Assembly: GCA_030686995.1 (NCBI GenBank)
Contig: CM060697.1
Coordinates: 105,089,272-105,153,271 of the forward strand
DNA: 64,000 nucleotides
Direction of reading: 5' to 3'
DNA from: Artemisia argyi
Lineage: Eukaryota > Streptophyta > Magnoliopsida > Asterales > Asteraceae
Both the position numbers and the translations under genes were made by a program. The notes beneath the pieces are model-generated. The model did not search any database. It had not been told where the DNA came from and saw nothing but the letters and a program-made list of their open reading frames with translations. Shown here one piece after another: positions 31,300 to 43,339 of this stretch. Position 1 is the first letter of the stretch. Each line of letters opens with the position of its first letter.

Positions 31300-32032
31300 T
31301 ATTCCTTGTTATCCACACATTTTACCATCACAAACACACACACACACACAGACGCGAAACAAAAACACCCTGATCACAGCCCACCACCATCAACGGTGGT
31401 TTTTGAGATTGTTTCTTATATCTTTTTTCCCATGTTTTTAAGATTCTCATGTATAGATCCATATATTTTTTCGTAGTATACTAATTTTTTTTATAGATTT
31501 GTTGGTGCCACTGTCACTGCAACCGTTACCGTCAAATTGTTGAAAGAAGGTCATGGGTGGGAATCTCGTGTCGAAGTTGAAGGTATAATTAAATTTTAAA
31601 ATAACTAGTTAATTGTGTACAATAGTTAATTACCACAAATCCCATACACATAGAGACAATAAGGGTTCTTCTTCTTCTTCCATTGATTCAAAGCTTTCTA
31701 TATATGCAGGTTTCACCATCGGCAACAGATTTGGAAAAAGAGAGAGGTGATGTTATGGAGAAGGATATTTGAACAGATAATTTCGAAAAAAAATTGCATG
31801 TAAGTTAACAAACCTACCTTATGACTATCACATATAATTGTTATGGTTAAATTTTGTTTGTGTTTAATTTTTGTCTATGTTTGTTTTTGAAGTGGTTTAT
31901 GATTTTCTTTACGTTTGTGTTTAATTTTTGTTTATGTTTGTGTCAAAAGGTTTTGGTCTGATCTCTGCCCGAGTTGCTGTCGTCTCGATCAACAGGTAAA
32001 ACAGTTTTGGATTTCGATTGAATTGAGGCTTT

Positions 32033-32079
<47 letters not shown>

Positions 32080-34330
32080 TTTTGGTTTTTTAAAGTTAGG
32101 TAAAATCAAAATCCAGATTTATGAGGTGATTTATGAGGTTACTGTGACCTTATTTGATTATGGGAAAGCTCATAACATCATTTTTATCGTCTCATGAGGT
32201 TGCTTTGTTAAGCTTACGGCTTATTCATAAGACATAAGTTGAAAACAATAAGCTCATAACCAAAAAAACAAGCTAATAAGCTTTTCCAAACTCAAATAAG
32301 GTATTAAGGCAGAAAATTAACTTGAACAAGTTTTTACTTCAATCATGTTTGAATTCATAATCAGGAAGAAAATTAACGTGACAGGAACTGCAACGAATTC
32401 CATTTCCTGATGCTACACAGGAACCACGATAGGTAAGCAATATGATGTGTTGGTTATTATTAGTTATCTGAACAACAAATCTGATTACTTTCTTTACGAT
32501 ATTTTTACCATTGTTGTAGGCTGTAAATCTGGGCCGATGGTTGTGGACTTTGGTACATGCGTTATTTGTTATGCTCAGGTCATTTGGTCCACCGACGATA
32601 TTAGAAGTGTGAATGGACCTACTGTACCAGGAAACACGTATAATGATCAAACCCCTTCAGTTTTTTTCCACGTCAGCAATCGTTCAATAATACCAGTGGC
32701 AAACGAAAAATAAGCGGTATGATGTGATTAATATTTTATACCATATTATGTGTGCGCGAAAAGTATATGCAAAGCACAACAATTGAACCACCTGTTGGTG
32801 GGAATAACAATGGTACGCATAACAATTGTTATATACTTTAATGTATCCAGGAAGCATCTGTTTGTGGGAATAACAAAAAATTGACAGCGTACATTGCCTA
32901 ACCGAGCAAACTTAGCTTTCGGAAAATTTATAAACTTACAGGTCTTGCCAAACATCAGGTTCCCAAAGCACCATTCCAGCTTTCTCGCGGACAACGAGCT
33001 CCAATCTACAGCAGACGTGAGAGATGCAATACTAACAGGTAATTAGAAATATAATTTACAATACACATTGCCTTTAGCGGCTAAAAACTGTTCACTTTCT
33101 TTATAGAGTATATCGGGCGCATCAAAGAATCAGCGAGGTACGGATTCTAGTGACTCAACCAAAAGGAAAATTGCTAGGGAAACTATTGACATTCAAAATC
33201 TAGAGTTAGTGTTCTTTCCTATTTAATGAATATTATAGCTTCGCAAAATTTATAACTAAACATATGTCTATTTAACATTGGCGATATTGAACGACTAACT
33301 TTCTGGAACAAAATAGCAAGAAATTTCGACATGGGAATGTATGGGAACACGGATAAGACAGTTCTCACAGTAGTTAGCTCATGTTGGGTGAAAACTAACG
33401 CAGGTGCCTCCAATACCTATAAATTATAGCATCAAGCAGTATATTAAAAAAACACTTATACAACATATATTCACCCTAAATCCAGATGTTCCAGAAACCC
33501 GCCAAAAACTAAATGTGTAAGCATTTAAATGATCTCGATATTGGCTTCTAAACTTACTTTGATGTTGTTTGTTGTTTTTGGTAGTAGGATTTTGGTATAT
33601 AGTTAACAACTAAATTTGCATGTTGAGATTTTATATAAAAGGATTTTGTATGATTGGTGGGATGGATAGGGGTAGAGCGAGGAGGCCTTCAATGAGATTA
33701 ACGGCACTGATCTTGACTCAGCAGTGAATGAACAACATAGAGTTACGGTATGAACCTTTACCTGTTCATTGTATCATATTCAACTTTCATTTTAAGGGCC
33801 GTGTATTTCTGTTTAAGTTACATGCTCGACTAGTATAGATGCAAAAGTTTTAGAACACCTAAATAACATCCTAAACTTATTAAGAGTTCGATTCATTTGT
33901 AAAATGTAAAATTTTAATAAACGGACAAAAATATGTGCGTGTAACTTCAAACTGTGGTCGTGCCTGATGAGACAATATCTTTTATCTGTTGAAACTGATG
34001 TTAACTTTGTATATATATTGTACAGGTATCTACAAGTGGATTTGAAATATCAGGACAGTACTCATAGAATCAGGTAGAAGACAAGCTAAACCGAAAGTTG
34101 GACAAGGAATTCAAGAAGTAAAAGTTTAGAATGGGGAAAAAGGTAAATCCATTATAGGTGTTTGAGGAGGCTGCAAAAATGATTTTCTCAAAGGATATTC
34201 TCTCTTCGACCCATCCAAATACCCTTTCTGCTAGACCATGTTGTGTGGTTTTATTTTCATTGTTTATCAGGTCATGTACCATCTTCTGGGTCTTCAAGGT
34301 ATCATAGTCAAGACAGTATGTTACTTCGTG
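31300..34330 (+). other. Gene-like but unrecognised region, possible exon fragments
   Basis: Moderately complex sequence with good splice signals but no ORF above about 90 codons. Candidate exon pieces on the plus strand are at 31498-31582, 31711-31765, 32519-32713 (CKSGPMVVDFGTCVICYAQV in frame), 32941-33039, 33107-33206 and 33674-33747, each next to AG or GT. They could be exons of a decayed or transposon-captured gene. I do not recognise the product and do not assign one. A (TTTA)n run at 32031-32082 interrupts it. Confidence 0.25.
32031..32082. repeat. (TTTA)n microsatellite
   Basis: About 13 units of TTTA, unbroken. Confidence 0.9.
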
Positions 34331-35879
34331 TACATAAATGCAGTTGGGTTTGGAAAATAGTGTAAAATGGAGTGTGCATATGGGAAAAAATTTGGAATAT
34401 TGATGGACAGTGGAGGATTAAGTTTACGATGATGAATGGGTCGCTTTTGATCCTGGTCTTGATGAGTTGGTGTGAAGCTGTGCGAGTGGTCTAAGGGTTT
34501 TCCAACTTTTTAATAGTGTTAACGCTAAACAACTGAAGTACTGTAATAGTTTAATGTACGCAATGATAATAAAAGCCTATGTTATATGCACACATGTGGC
34601 ACAAGACTAAAGAAGATGAACACGGATTATAATGCTTGCATGAAAGTACACATGATTATAGAATATCACGGGTATTCTTAGTGATATTTTTGTTTACACA
34701 GACAAATGATCACATTGTAGCTTTTCTGTTGATAGGCTGAATTATTCGGTGCAACATTGTGATGATGAATAAATTTTCAAGTTAAATTTAGATTCTTATA
34801 CCAAGGAAAAAACTAGTTGGTTACTATTTCTGAGAAAAACAATGTGTTATGAAAAATAATAAAACAAATATTATTATTGAGACATACCTTTAAATTTTAC
34901 TTATGAAACCAAAATATTTATACCATAAGTTATGTGTAGTGTAAACTATGTGTTTGAAATACCATGTTTTGCATCACGATGATGAAACTCACTCATGAAT
35001 TTGATACATTTTTATTCAAATAATCCTATTTAAAAAGGTTACTTAAATGAACTTCATTTATTCAATCAATTATCCTCGATCAAAACTAAAAATAATAACT
35101 AATACTCATAACCCTTGCACAATCGATGATTCTTTATGGTGAACAAAGCCCCAAAATACACATAACTCTTGCAAAACCTATGATTCTTTACGATGAAAAA
35201 AGCCCGTGCTGTCTTGTAAGTCAAAAAATACGCGTGTACTTCATATCTCATACTGTAATTAATAGTTTGTACCAAAAGTGTAAATTCTCAAAAAAGGAGC
35301 CGAGCCTTAATTTTAAGAAACAATAACAACACAAGCTCCGCAATTTACCTGAAAAAAAAAAAAAAAAAAAGAGAAACTTGCAATGCTTTAAACTCAAAAG
35401 ACAACATCAACAACATAATTTAATAAACTTAATCCATAATTTTGCACAAATTGATGAAAATAATGTACTACTGCAATAACCATCAACTACATCTGAATGA
35501 CCCAAAGATTATCCACTCTCACAAAATATCAACATGAGAAGAATATGAGAGAGTTGAAAATGAGAGAAATATATGCTTGAATGGAATTTCTAATTTACCT
35601 CCCATTTGTTCGAATTAGAAAAAGGAAGAATGCTTATATTGTAAAATTAAACACATGCATGTTGCATTATACTGCTGTATGTATATTCTTTTCCTCTAAA
35701 TTAGTCTTAAGTTTGCCGTTACTTTTAAACAAAATGCCTTGTTCACTTTGCATGCATAAGATTCCTAGCTTTAATTCACCTACCATCAGGGCCGTCTCGT
35801 GGTTTTCGGTGACCTTAGGTAATAACAACAAAGAGACCTTATCCATTTGTAAACTAAAGTGAAATTTATATCAATATAA
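34331..35879. other. Intergenic DNA
   Basis: AT-rich. Contains a tandem repeat of about 58-60 bp at 35105-35215 (cataac-cttgcacaatcgatgattcttta...), a poly(A) run at 35352-35370 and no gene. Confidence 0.4.
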
Positions 35880-36380
35880 CTAAAGTGAAATTTTTCAGAA
35901 TTTTACACCTGACGCCGTCAGGTTATAATCCTGACGCCGTTAGAGTGCTCTGACAGAAATCTTACGTTAAGTTTCCAGAAAATTTCTGAAAAAACTCACA
36001 CCTTAATTCCTGAAAATCCTGCAAAACATCATTATGAGTCGATACAAGCATTTGACTCAAACAAATACTAATATGCATGTTCGTTTAATATTGTTGTGGT
36101 CCATGTCCAATTCCGTTCTTAGAAACAAATTTAGATTTCCCTTACACTTATCTTTTGCAAAATACCCTTATATGTAGTTAAGACGAAGTTAAACAACAAA
36201 ATAAAGCATTTTCACAATTTATTTTGGAACATGAGCCACAAACAATAAAAATAAAAGCATGCATACGAAAAAAATAAAATCAAACAAACCAACAATCAAA
36301 CAAATAAAGCTTGGGTTGCCTCTCAAGAAGCGCTTTTCTTTATTTACGAGTCTTATAACTAGACTCAAGGTCACGGGCTA

Positions 36381-38675
36381 TTACGTGACCTCGTCCCGCA
36401 ATATGACATATCCCTTGTCAATGGAGTCCGTACTATTCGGGTGGTAATGTTTCAGTCGTTCGACATTCACAGTCATCTCTCCACCCCTTTCGCTGTTCAA
36501 GAATGCAACCCCATTGTGACCTAAGCTTTTGATTGTGAATGGTCCATACCACCAGGAGTTTGATTTATCGGGAGGCTTTTTTATCCCTAAGTGTTTTAGG
36601 AGTACCAAGTCTCCTTCTATGAACGGGACATGATTCATTGCCGGTTGATTGCATTCAAACTCAACATGAATTTCATCACCCTTTATGCGTCTTTCGCAAT
36701 TAGCTTCCTTATAGCTTTTAATTCTTGTTTCCCATGCTAGGATTTTTTCTTGAACATGGTTATGCGGTGTTCCGGCGTTGTTTTTGAGCCTCCTTTCCAT
36801 CATGCTTTCCCTTACATAACGTGGGGTCATAGGAAAGTGAATTTTCCTTTTTCCTGACTTAAGCTCAATTTCCCCATTTTCATACTTAATGACTGCTCTT
36901 GCTGTGGTAAGGAATGGTGCTCCAAAGATCATTGACATATACTCGTTGTCTTTATCATTAATAATCATGAAATCAACGGGATATATGAAACCTGCTACGT
37001 TAACCAGCACACCCTCTGCAACTCCCAAAGGATACACATAAGAGTGACCAGCAAAGGAAAGCCTAACGCGGGTAGCGGCTGGTGCCTCTTTAGTTAGCTG
37101 GGTATAGATAGTTAAGGGCATCAAGTTCACTTCTGATCCTTGATCGGCGAGGGCATCCAAATATTGCAATTTCCCAATGCTAGCTGGTATTTCGAAGTTC
37201 CCGTAAGCCATTTGCTTCGTAGCCACTTTTGGCTTAAGTAGCCTCTCATACATTGGCCCCCCAGGTAAGTTATCATACTCATCTTCTCCTTCTTTTTCTC
37301 CTTCAGGGACCATTTTGGATGATTGGTTACGCCCGTCACCCCTCATCCAGTTAGTTATGGTTTTCTCATTTATATTATGTTTTAGATAGTACCCTAACGG
37401 TTGAGATTTTGGTGGTTCCTCACTGATCCATGCAATAGGGGTTTCCTTCTCTTCATTGCTTTTGTGGACAATGGATATAGAGTTAACAAACTTGGTGGTG
37501 GGGGTGACGCTCTCCTTCTTTAATAACACATTTTCCGGAGTTTTTATTCTTGAGTACTCCTCCAATAGGCTCGTCATCTCCGCCATTTTCTCTTGCATCT
37601 CCTCCTTTTGTCTATAGATGGTCTCCTCGAATTTTGCTAATCTCTTAAAATGGGTTGACATATATTCTCTCATTCGAGTTTCGAATTCTGGACTGAGGTC
37701 TTGAGGAGGTGAATAGGGTCGAGCATATTTCTGGAAGGTTTCAGCATTCTCTCTAAGAGGTGACTCGGACAACGGTTTTGGATTTATATTTGAGATAGAA
37801 TCGATCGTTGTTCGTCTAGGACTTAAAGGTCTATTTTGTTTTTCCATGAGATAGTCAACCCTTTTTTCAAGCTCGCAAAGGCTTTCTTCAGAAAGTTGAG
37901 TGTTTCCTCCTGGTGACAAGATTGCATTGATAGCCGAGTTTATAACATGAGTAACCTCCCATAGTTCTTTATTGTCAAACGCAAGCTCGTCAATAATTTC
38001 CCACGATTCCTCGACGTCTTTATCACACAACCTACCTCCGGCGGCTCGATCAATGGTGCGTTTGGTGTGGAAGTCGACATGGTCACAGAAGATTTGAACT
38101 TGGAGCCATAGATCTATGCCATGATTAGGGACTTTTTGAAGTAAGTCCTTGAAACGAGTCCATGCTTCATAAAGAGTTTCACCTTGACGTTGTTGGAACA
38201 TCAAGATGTCATTTCTAAGCTTGGTAGTTCTCCCCAGTGGGAAAAATTGAGCAAGGAAACGAGTGGTGAGATCATCCCAAGAGGTGATGGATCCCGCGGG
38301 TAAACGCTTAAGCCATTGACTAGCTTGGTCACGTAGAGAGAATTGGAAGAGATGCAATCGGGTCGTCTCTCGAGTTTCAACATCAAGGTCTATGGAATCT
38401 ACGATTTTTAGGAAATCCTTGAGATGTTGATTAGGATCTTCGGAACAAAGTCCATGGAATGCACATCCGCTTTGCACCAACCGGATGGTGTCGGATCGCA
38501 AGGGAGACACATTGGCTCCTTGAGTGAGCTCAATGGTGTTTCGATAGCCTTGGTGGCTAGGATGGGAGTACTCTCCTAAAGTTCAGGGTCTAGGAGGTTG
38601 ATTTGGTTGTGGTGGGTTTTGTGGATGGTTTTGTTGTGGTGGGTTGATGGGGTCAAAGAGATTACCATATTCCAT
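36381..38675 (-). pseudogene. Gag-protease-integrase tail fusion ORF (early stop), element B
   Basis: From ATG at 38675 the frame reads 30 codons, meets TGA at 38585-38583, then continues unbroken for 733 codons to 36381 (Met at 38510 gives 709 residues). Order: gag domain (SGCAFHG, LRDQASQWL, FLAQFFPLGRTTKL), a charged middle, a retropepsin-like segment ALADQGSEVNLMPLTIY (active-site D near 37140) followed by GAPFLTTARAVI, and a C-terminal segment GDLVLLKHLG...WWYGPFTI...VNVERLKHYH, which resembles the tail of Ty3/Gypsy integrases. Reverse transcriptase, RNase H and the integrase core are absent, yet the join keeps the frame. In element A the position of the stop is an arginine (CGA), so the stop is a likely C-to-T change. 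Confidence 0.8.
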
Positions 38676-38822
38676 GGTGGCGGATGGTAATGGTTACGAA
38701 CAAAGGAACAAAGAAAAAGATAGACTAAAGAAGACCTATAAAAATAAAAATAAAAGTCTTATTAGAAAGGAATCTAGCAAGTAGACCTAATAAAAAGAAA
38801 TTTCAACCTAGACAATAACTAT

Positions 38823-38841
38823 TCCCCGAGCTGCGGCGCCA
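38823..38841 (-). other. Primer-binding site (element B)
   Basis: Minus strand TGGCGCCGCAGCTCGGGGA, six bases after the LTR end; matches the tRNA-Asp-type primer site at both ends with changes in the middle. Confidence 0.65.
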
Positions 38842-38847
38842 AAAACT

Positions 38848-40309
38848 TGATGCGTGGTTTTGCATCCTTGCAAAAGGTTTTACTTCTCAAGAGATCTCAA
38901 GAGGCTTGCAATCCCCACCAGGTAGTGTACCTAACTGATCTAGTATAGTGTAGTGGAAAGTACCGGGGGATTGGTCGTTCAATTCAAAGAATAGTGTTCG
39001 TTAGGATTGAAATTAATCTAACTAGGTCTAGAGGTGAGGGAGGATTCTTTTTGTATTTTTATATTTTATGGAAAGCCAGTAAAAATCTCGGGTTTTGGAA
39101 GAAGGGGCGGAATTAGTTGCTAGTCAACTAACCTAATTAACTACAAATGCAATAAAAATAAAATAAAATGACACGAAAGTAAATATGGAGAAAAACAATA
39201 ATAAGAAAAACGTGTTTACTTAGATTTCACTACTCCCTAGCTATCTTTTACTAGTTGATTAGTTTGTTACAATTGCATGGATGACGGGTTATATTCCTTA
39301 ATACCATTCGTAGGGCCGTGTACGATCTTCCCTAACTCTGTAAGCTCCCACCTCTTCCTATGTCGAGCTGACAACTAGCTCCTTACATGGCCTCCTTAGT
39401 AGTTACTTATGCATTAAATATAACCAATTAATCGTAGTACACATCCGATTCATGTTTCTTAAGATGTTCAAGCATGTTACCAATTGGAAGTCTGCCAGTT
39501 TTCTTAAGCCTAACATTGATATCATTCATCCACAACAATTATAAACAAACAACCAACCAATAATCAATAACTAGGTCTCATTACATCTAAGCAAACACAA
39601 AGAAAACCTAGCATAGCATGTTAAAGTAAAGACAAGCATAAAATAGAATCAAACAACACATAGACATATTGAATGATTATTGAAAAACTTATCTTCAATC
39701 AAACATTGATGAAACAAGGGTTTGGAACCCTTAAAAGTAAGGTAAAATTCATGCCAGGGTTTCTCCAAAACTATCCCAAAGTTCTCCTCCTTTTACAAAT
39801 GAAAAATAGAAAACTATATATAGATTTTTGGGTCTGACGGCGTCACGTGTAAATCCTGACGCCATGAACTCGCCGCCAAAGAAACTCTCGTATTGCCTGG
39901 ATCAAGATTTGACGCCGTCATGTATTATTCTTCTCATGGCCGTCAAGAGTAAATTACATGTGACAGCCTTGGTGACGCCGTCACGTGTTAAAGTCCAAAA
40001 ATATTCTGGCGCGTCTCGTTATATCTTTTTATCCACCTCTTTGTCATAGCGTGACACCGTCCCTTCCAAAGCGTGACGCCGTCACCTCCAAAGCGTGACG
40101 CCGTCAAACACTGTTTCCAGCTTGATTTGGAGACTTTGTCATTTTCTTCATTTTTTCGCTCCAAAAACATCAAAAATGCTTCCTTTTCCAGATTTCTTCT
40201 CCAAAGTACCTAAAATGACAAAAGGAACGATTTAGGGAAATATTTGATCAAATAATCTCGAATTTGGGCTTAAATGACCCCTAAAAGCGGTACACTTTTC
40301 GTCTCATCA
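38848..40309 (-). repeat. 5' LTR of element B
   Basis: About 1462 bp, TGATGAGACGAAAAGTGTACC at 40309 to CATCA at 38848 on the minus strand. Contains perfect TGACG-N-CGTCA at 39835, 39910, 39973, 40074 and 40096, upstream (minus strand) of a TATATATAG box at 39822-39814. Confidence 0.8.
39814..40106 (-). promoter_or_regulatory. LTR promoter: palindrome cluster plus TATA box (element B)
   Basis: Five perfect TGACG-N-CGTCA copies and one variant (TGACACCGTCC at 40053) within 270 bp, then TATATATAG, the same layout as in element A. Confidence 0.55.
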
Positions 40310-43175
40310 CTCCCACTAAACACAAATAGGCCATTTAGGTCACAAAACTAGGTTAAAACTTCCCAAAATTTTCTCATAAGTTACCATCACTTAGTATAAA
40401 CCCTTTAAGACTTAGAATTAGTTACTAGACACTCTTAGGAACCTAACTTAGGCACTAAACCTTAGGTAAAACCTTAAACTCTCACTATGTAAAACTAGGT
40501 CTAAACTTAACCTAAACTAATAAAACCTAAACATAAGCACCTCAAACACCTTAACCAAGCACCCTCACACCTCTCCCTAGTTAATCTAGCACCCTAACAC
40601 CTTATAAGCACCCACACAAGTAGGTGCATCACCTACTTGTCACATACTTAACTAAACCGCCCTTAAATCACCCTAATCCACCACTAATCCACCACTAAAC
40701 CACCACTAATCCACCACTAATCACCCTAAACCTTCACTAAACCTCCCAAGCAGCTTACAAGCACCTCTAAGCTACCAAGCTAGGAGGTGCATCACCTCCT
40801 TGTCACCATCTTGCCCAAACCGCCTCCCTCGGCCTCTCACCACCACAACCGGCCTATCTCAGCCCCTAGCTACTCCATAGCTGCTCCTTGTCACCTCCTA
40901 GACCTACCACACCACCCCATAGCCTTGCTTGCTCGACCTTCCCCTCCTCGACACATGGCAGCCCTTTTGTTTGGCCACTACTCATTACGCGGGTATAAAT
41001 ACCCCCTCCTCCCTCCATTCTTGCTCACACCTCTTCTCTTCTTTACCTTACACACATTTAGTAGTACTAAGTCCCTAGGAGTCAAGTTTAGAAGCTTGGG
41101 TAGTGTCGAGTTGTGGTTTTGGCCGAGAGATCCCCTAGAAAACCCTAAACCCTCGTTAAACCCTAAACTAACCAAGTAAGATTTACATTTAGTCCTATTA
41201 GCTTTAGAATAGTATTAGAATAGTATTAGGATGCCTTAGATCCCTTAGGAACCCTTGCATGAGCCTTGAACCATTTCATTTACTAGTTTACATTTTAAAA
41301 CCCTAAAATAAGTTTAATACATGTTTGCATGCTATACACCCTTTGCATGACCTATAATATGAATTAAATAACTTAGATAAGTTAATATTAGTTAAACATA
41401 AGCTAGAAAACTTAGTTGTTACATAAAAATATAAGTTACATGCATTTAGGACTAGTTTTGCAAAACTTTACATGCATAAGGGTATATATCATAAATTCCT
41501 GAAATTATAAAGTCTAGGGACTTTTTTTTGACATTTCCTAGAATTTATAAGTACAAGGACTAGTTTTGAAAAGTATTAAAACCTTAGAATAGAAACTAAA
41601 ATAAGTTATAAACTAAAAAGGATTAGTTATGCAAATATTATAAAGTTAAAGGTCTAAATGGTAAATATAGGAAAATTATGAGTCTAAGGGTTAAATATGT
41701 CATTTTCTAAAACTATAGAAGTCTAGGGACTAGTTGTGTCAAGTATAGATAGTTATAAGTATAAATGATATAAGCAATATAAGTTTAGGGTAGAAAATGT
41801 AAGTATATAAACTATAAAGGTATAAAGTGAAAATATCATATAAATATAAAACCTAAATAAAGTTAGAAGCATAATACAATAGTAGGGAGCTTCATGCGAG
41901 AAGTACTATGTTGATATTTCGTTTTGACGAGTTTGTTGGGTTTACGAATTAAAGTGCCCTGACTCCTCGAACGATTATTGTATATACTTCTAAGATATGA
42001 TGGCCCAAACGGTGTTATGATTATAACTTAACTTAATAACAATATAGCTTAATAGTAGGGAGCTTCATGTGAGGAGTATTAACTTCTGAATTATGATGGC
42101 CCGCACTGTATTATGTTAATAACATAATACAATAGTAGGGAGCTTCATGTGAGGAGTCATATACTTCTGGATTGTGATGGCCTGAACGGTGTTATATTAT
42201 ATCTAAAACATTAACAAACCTAAGAACAACAAGATGACTAAAGCTTGACATACATCCAAACCTACAACACACTAGGATACGTGAGTAAGGCAGTCTAGTT
42301 CCCGAGTCTCTATTTGCATCACTTAGATTACTCTAAGCCCAGGTGAGTTCATAGCCTCATACTCCTTTAAAATGCTTTCACTCTAAATGCTTTACAAACC
42401 CTGTAAGGAGGATACATGCTACTTGCTTTACTTAAAACCGAATACAAGTCTTTTTCTTTGGTTGTTGCACGAGTAAACTAACTGCCACCACTACATAACC
42501 AAAATTCATGAATCTAATCGTTTGGGATATTTTACCCACGCGAACGCGAATATAGTTGATAGATCTATTGGAGTTTGACAACTCCCGTTGGTATTAACAC
42601 CTCACTGGGTGGTACCAATAAGTACTATATTTGAACCGCTGAAGGTTTAAATTTGGCAAGTTATCCTTCCCATCCCCTCATGGTTGGGTCTGCAGCCCCA
42701 TGACCCGGATTGTTAACGTGTGGTTCATGAGCTTAGTGCAACATACCCCACTCATGATAATTGTGCATGCATCACAATTATCAAACACCTTACATTTTCC
42801 CAGATGGGTGTAACAACTGAACCCAGGGAACTTGTATTCACTAACACTTAAACCTATGACTCTCACTCAACACCTAGTGTTGACTTTTTAAGCATGTATT
42901 CTAGGTATACTACTTCTACGGAGATATGGCAGAAGGAGGCACTGAACTCGGAGGACTTTTAACCTGGTTATCATTCAAACATAACCTAACACATAGATTT
43001 TTGGGACCTCATTAAAAGTAAAAGTACATCTTTTACAAATAAAACTCTGATAATAATGAATGATAACTAAAATTCTATTCTTTTCAAGTCGTTTTCTATT
43101 ACTGTAACTATGATTCTATGAAGTAATACCCCAAACACTTAATCCGCTGCGATCAGTGAAAAATGGGGGTGTTAC
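40310..43175 (+). repeat. LTR-like block, plus orientation, ending GGGGGTGTTACA
   Basis: No retroelement gene inside. A TATA box GGTATAAATACCCC at about 40990 is followed by a C/T-rich leader, and the block ends with GTGTTACA, the mirror of the TGTAACACC start seen in many plant Gypsy LTRs. Tandem repeats lie at 41878-42200. The left boundary is not defined because element B abuts it. The ORF at 40787-41179 covers the LTR promoter and leader and is not called. Confidence 0.5.
41878..42200 (+). repeat. Three tandem repeats of about 85-110 bp
   Basis: Each contains AATAGTAGGGAGCTTCATG, then ACTTCT and TGATGGCC...GGTGTTAT. They lie in the transcribed part of the LTR-like block. Confidence 0.7.
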
Positions 43176-43339
43176 ACCTTGAGATGTGCAAACGTAGCTT
43201 CCAAACCTGTTATTCTATTTTCCAGATTATCAATTCCGGTGTTGACGTCAAACGTGCTTTCAGCTTCATCCTCACCTCCAACAGCAGCAGCTTGAGCTTC
43301 AGCAGCACGTTGAGCTTCAGCAGCATCTAGCTCTTCCAA
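43176..43339 (-). pseudogene. Short gag-like fragment between two LTR ends
   Basis: Minus strand, about 50 codons: LEELDAAEAQRAAEAQAA... DNLENRITGLEATFAHLK, alanine/glutamate-rich with a coiled-coil look, like the start of a Gypsy gag in composites. Just upstream, TTTGGAAGAGCTAG could be a decayed TGGTATCAGAGC (initiator tRNA-Met) primer site. It ends at the neighbouring LTR end without a stop of its own. Confidence 0.4.

Larger units (their letters stand above)
35880..40309 (-). mobile_element. 3'-truncated Tat-like retrotransposon, element B
   Basis: Minus strand: 5' LTR 40309-38848, primer site 38841-38823, fused ORF 38675-36381, then a 3' non-coding stretch to about 35880 that includes TGACGCCGTCA at 35910-35920 and matches 48680-49120 of element C. 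The similarity stops near 35888 and no 3' LTR follows, so the 3' end is lost. A short duplication AACTAAAGTGAAATTT (near 35855 and 35878) marks the break. Confidence 0.8.

Noticed and set aside
31300..34330. A named multi-exon gene (for example a Helitron-captured replication protein)
   Set aside because: Splice-like signals exist, but no fragment is long or clear enough to identify.
35880..40314. A target duplication for element B
   Set aside because: The 3' LTR is missing, so CTCCC after 40309 has no partner to compare.
40787..41179. 130-codon proline/histidine-rich ORF
   Set aside because: It overlaps the TATA box and leader of the LTR-like block and has no domain.
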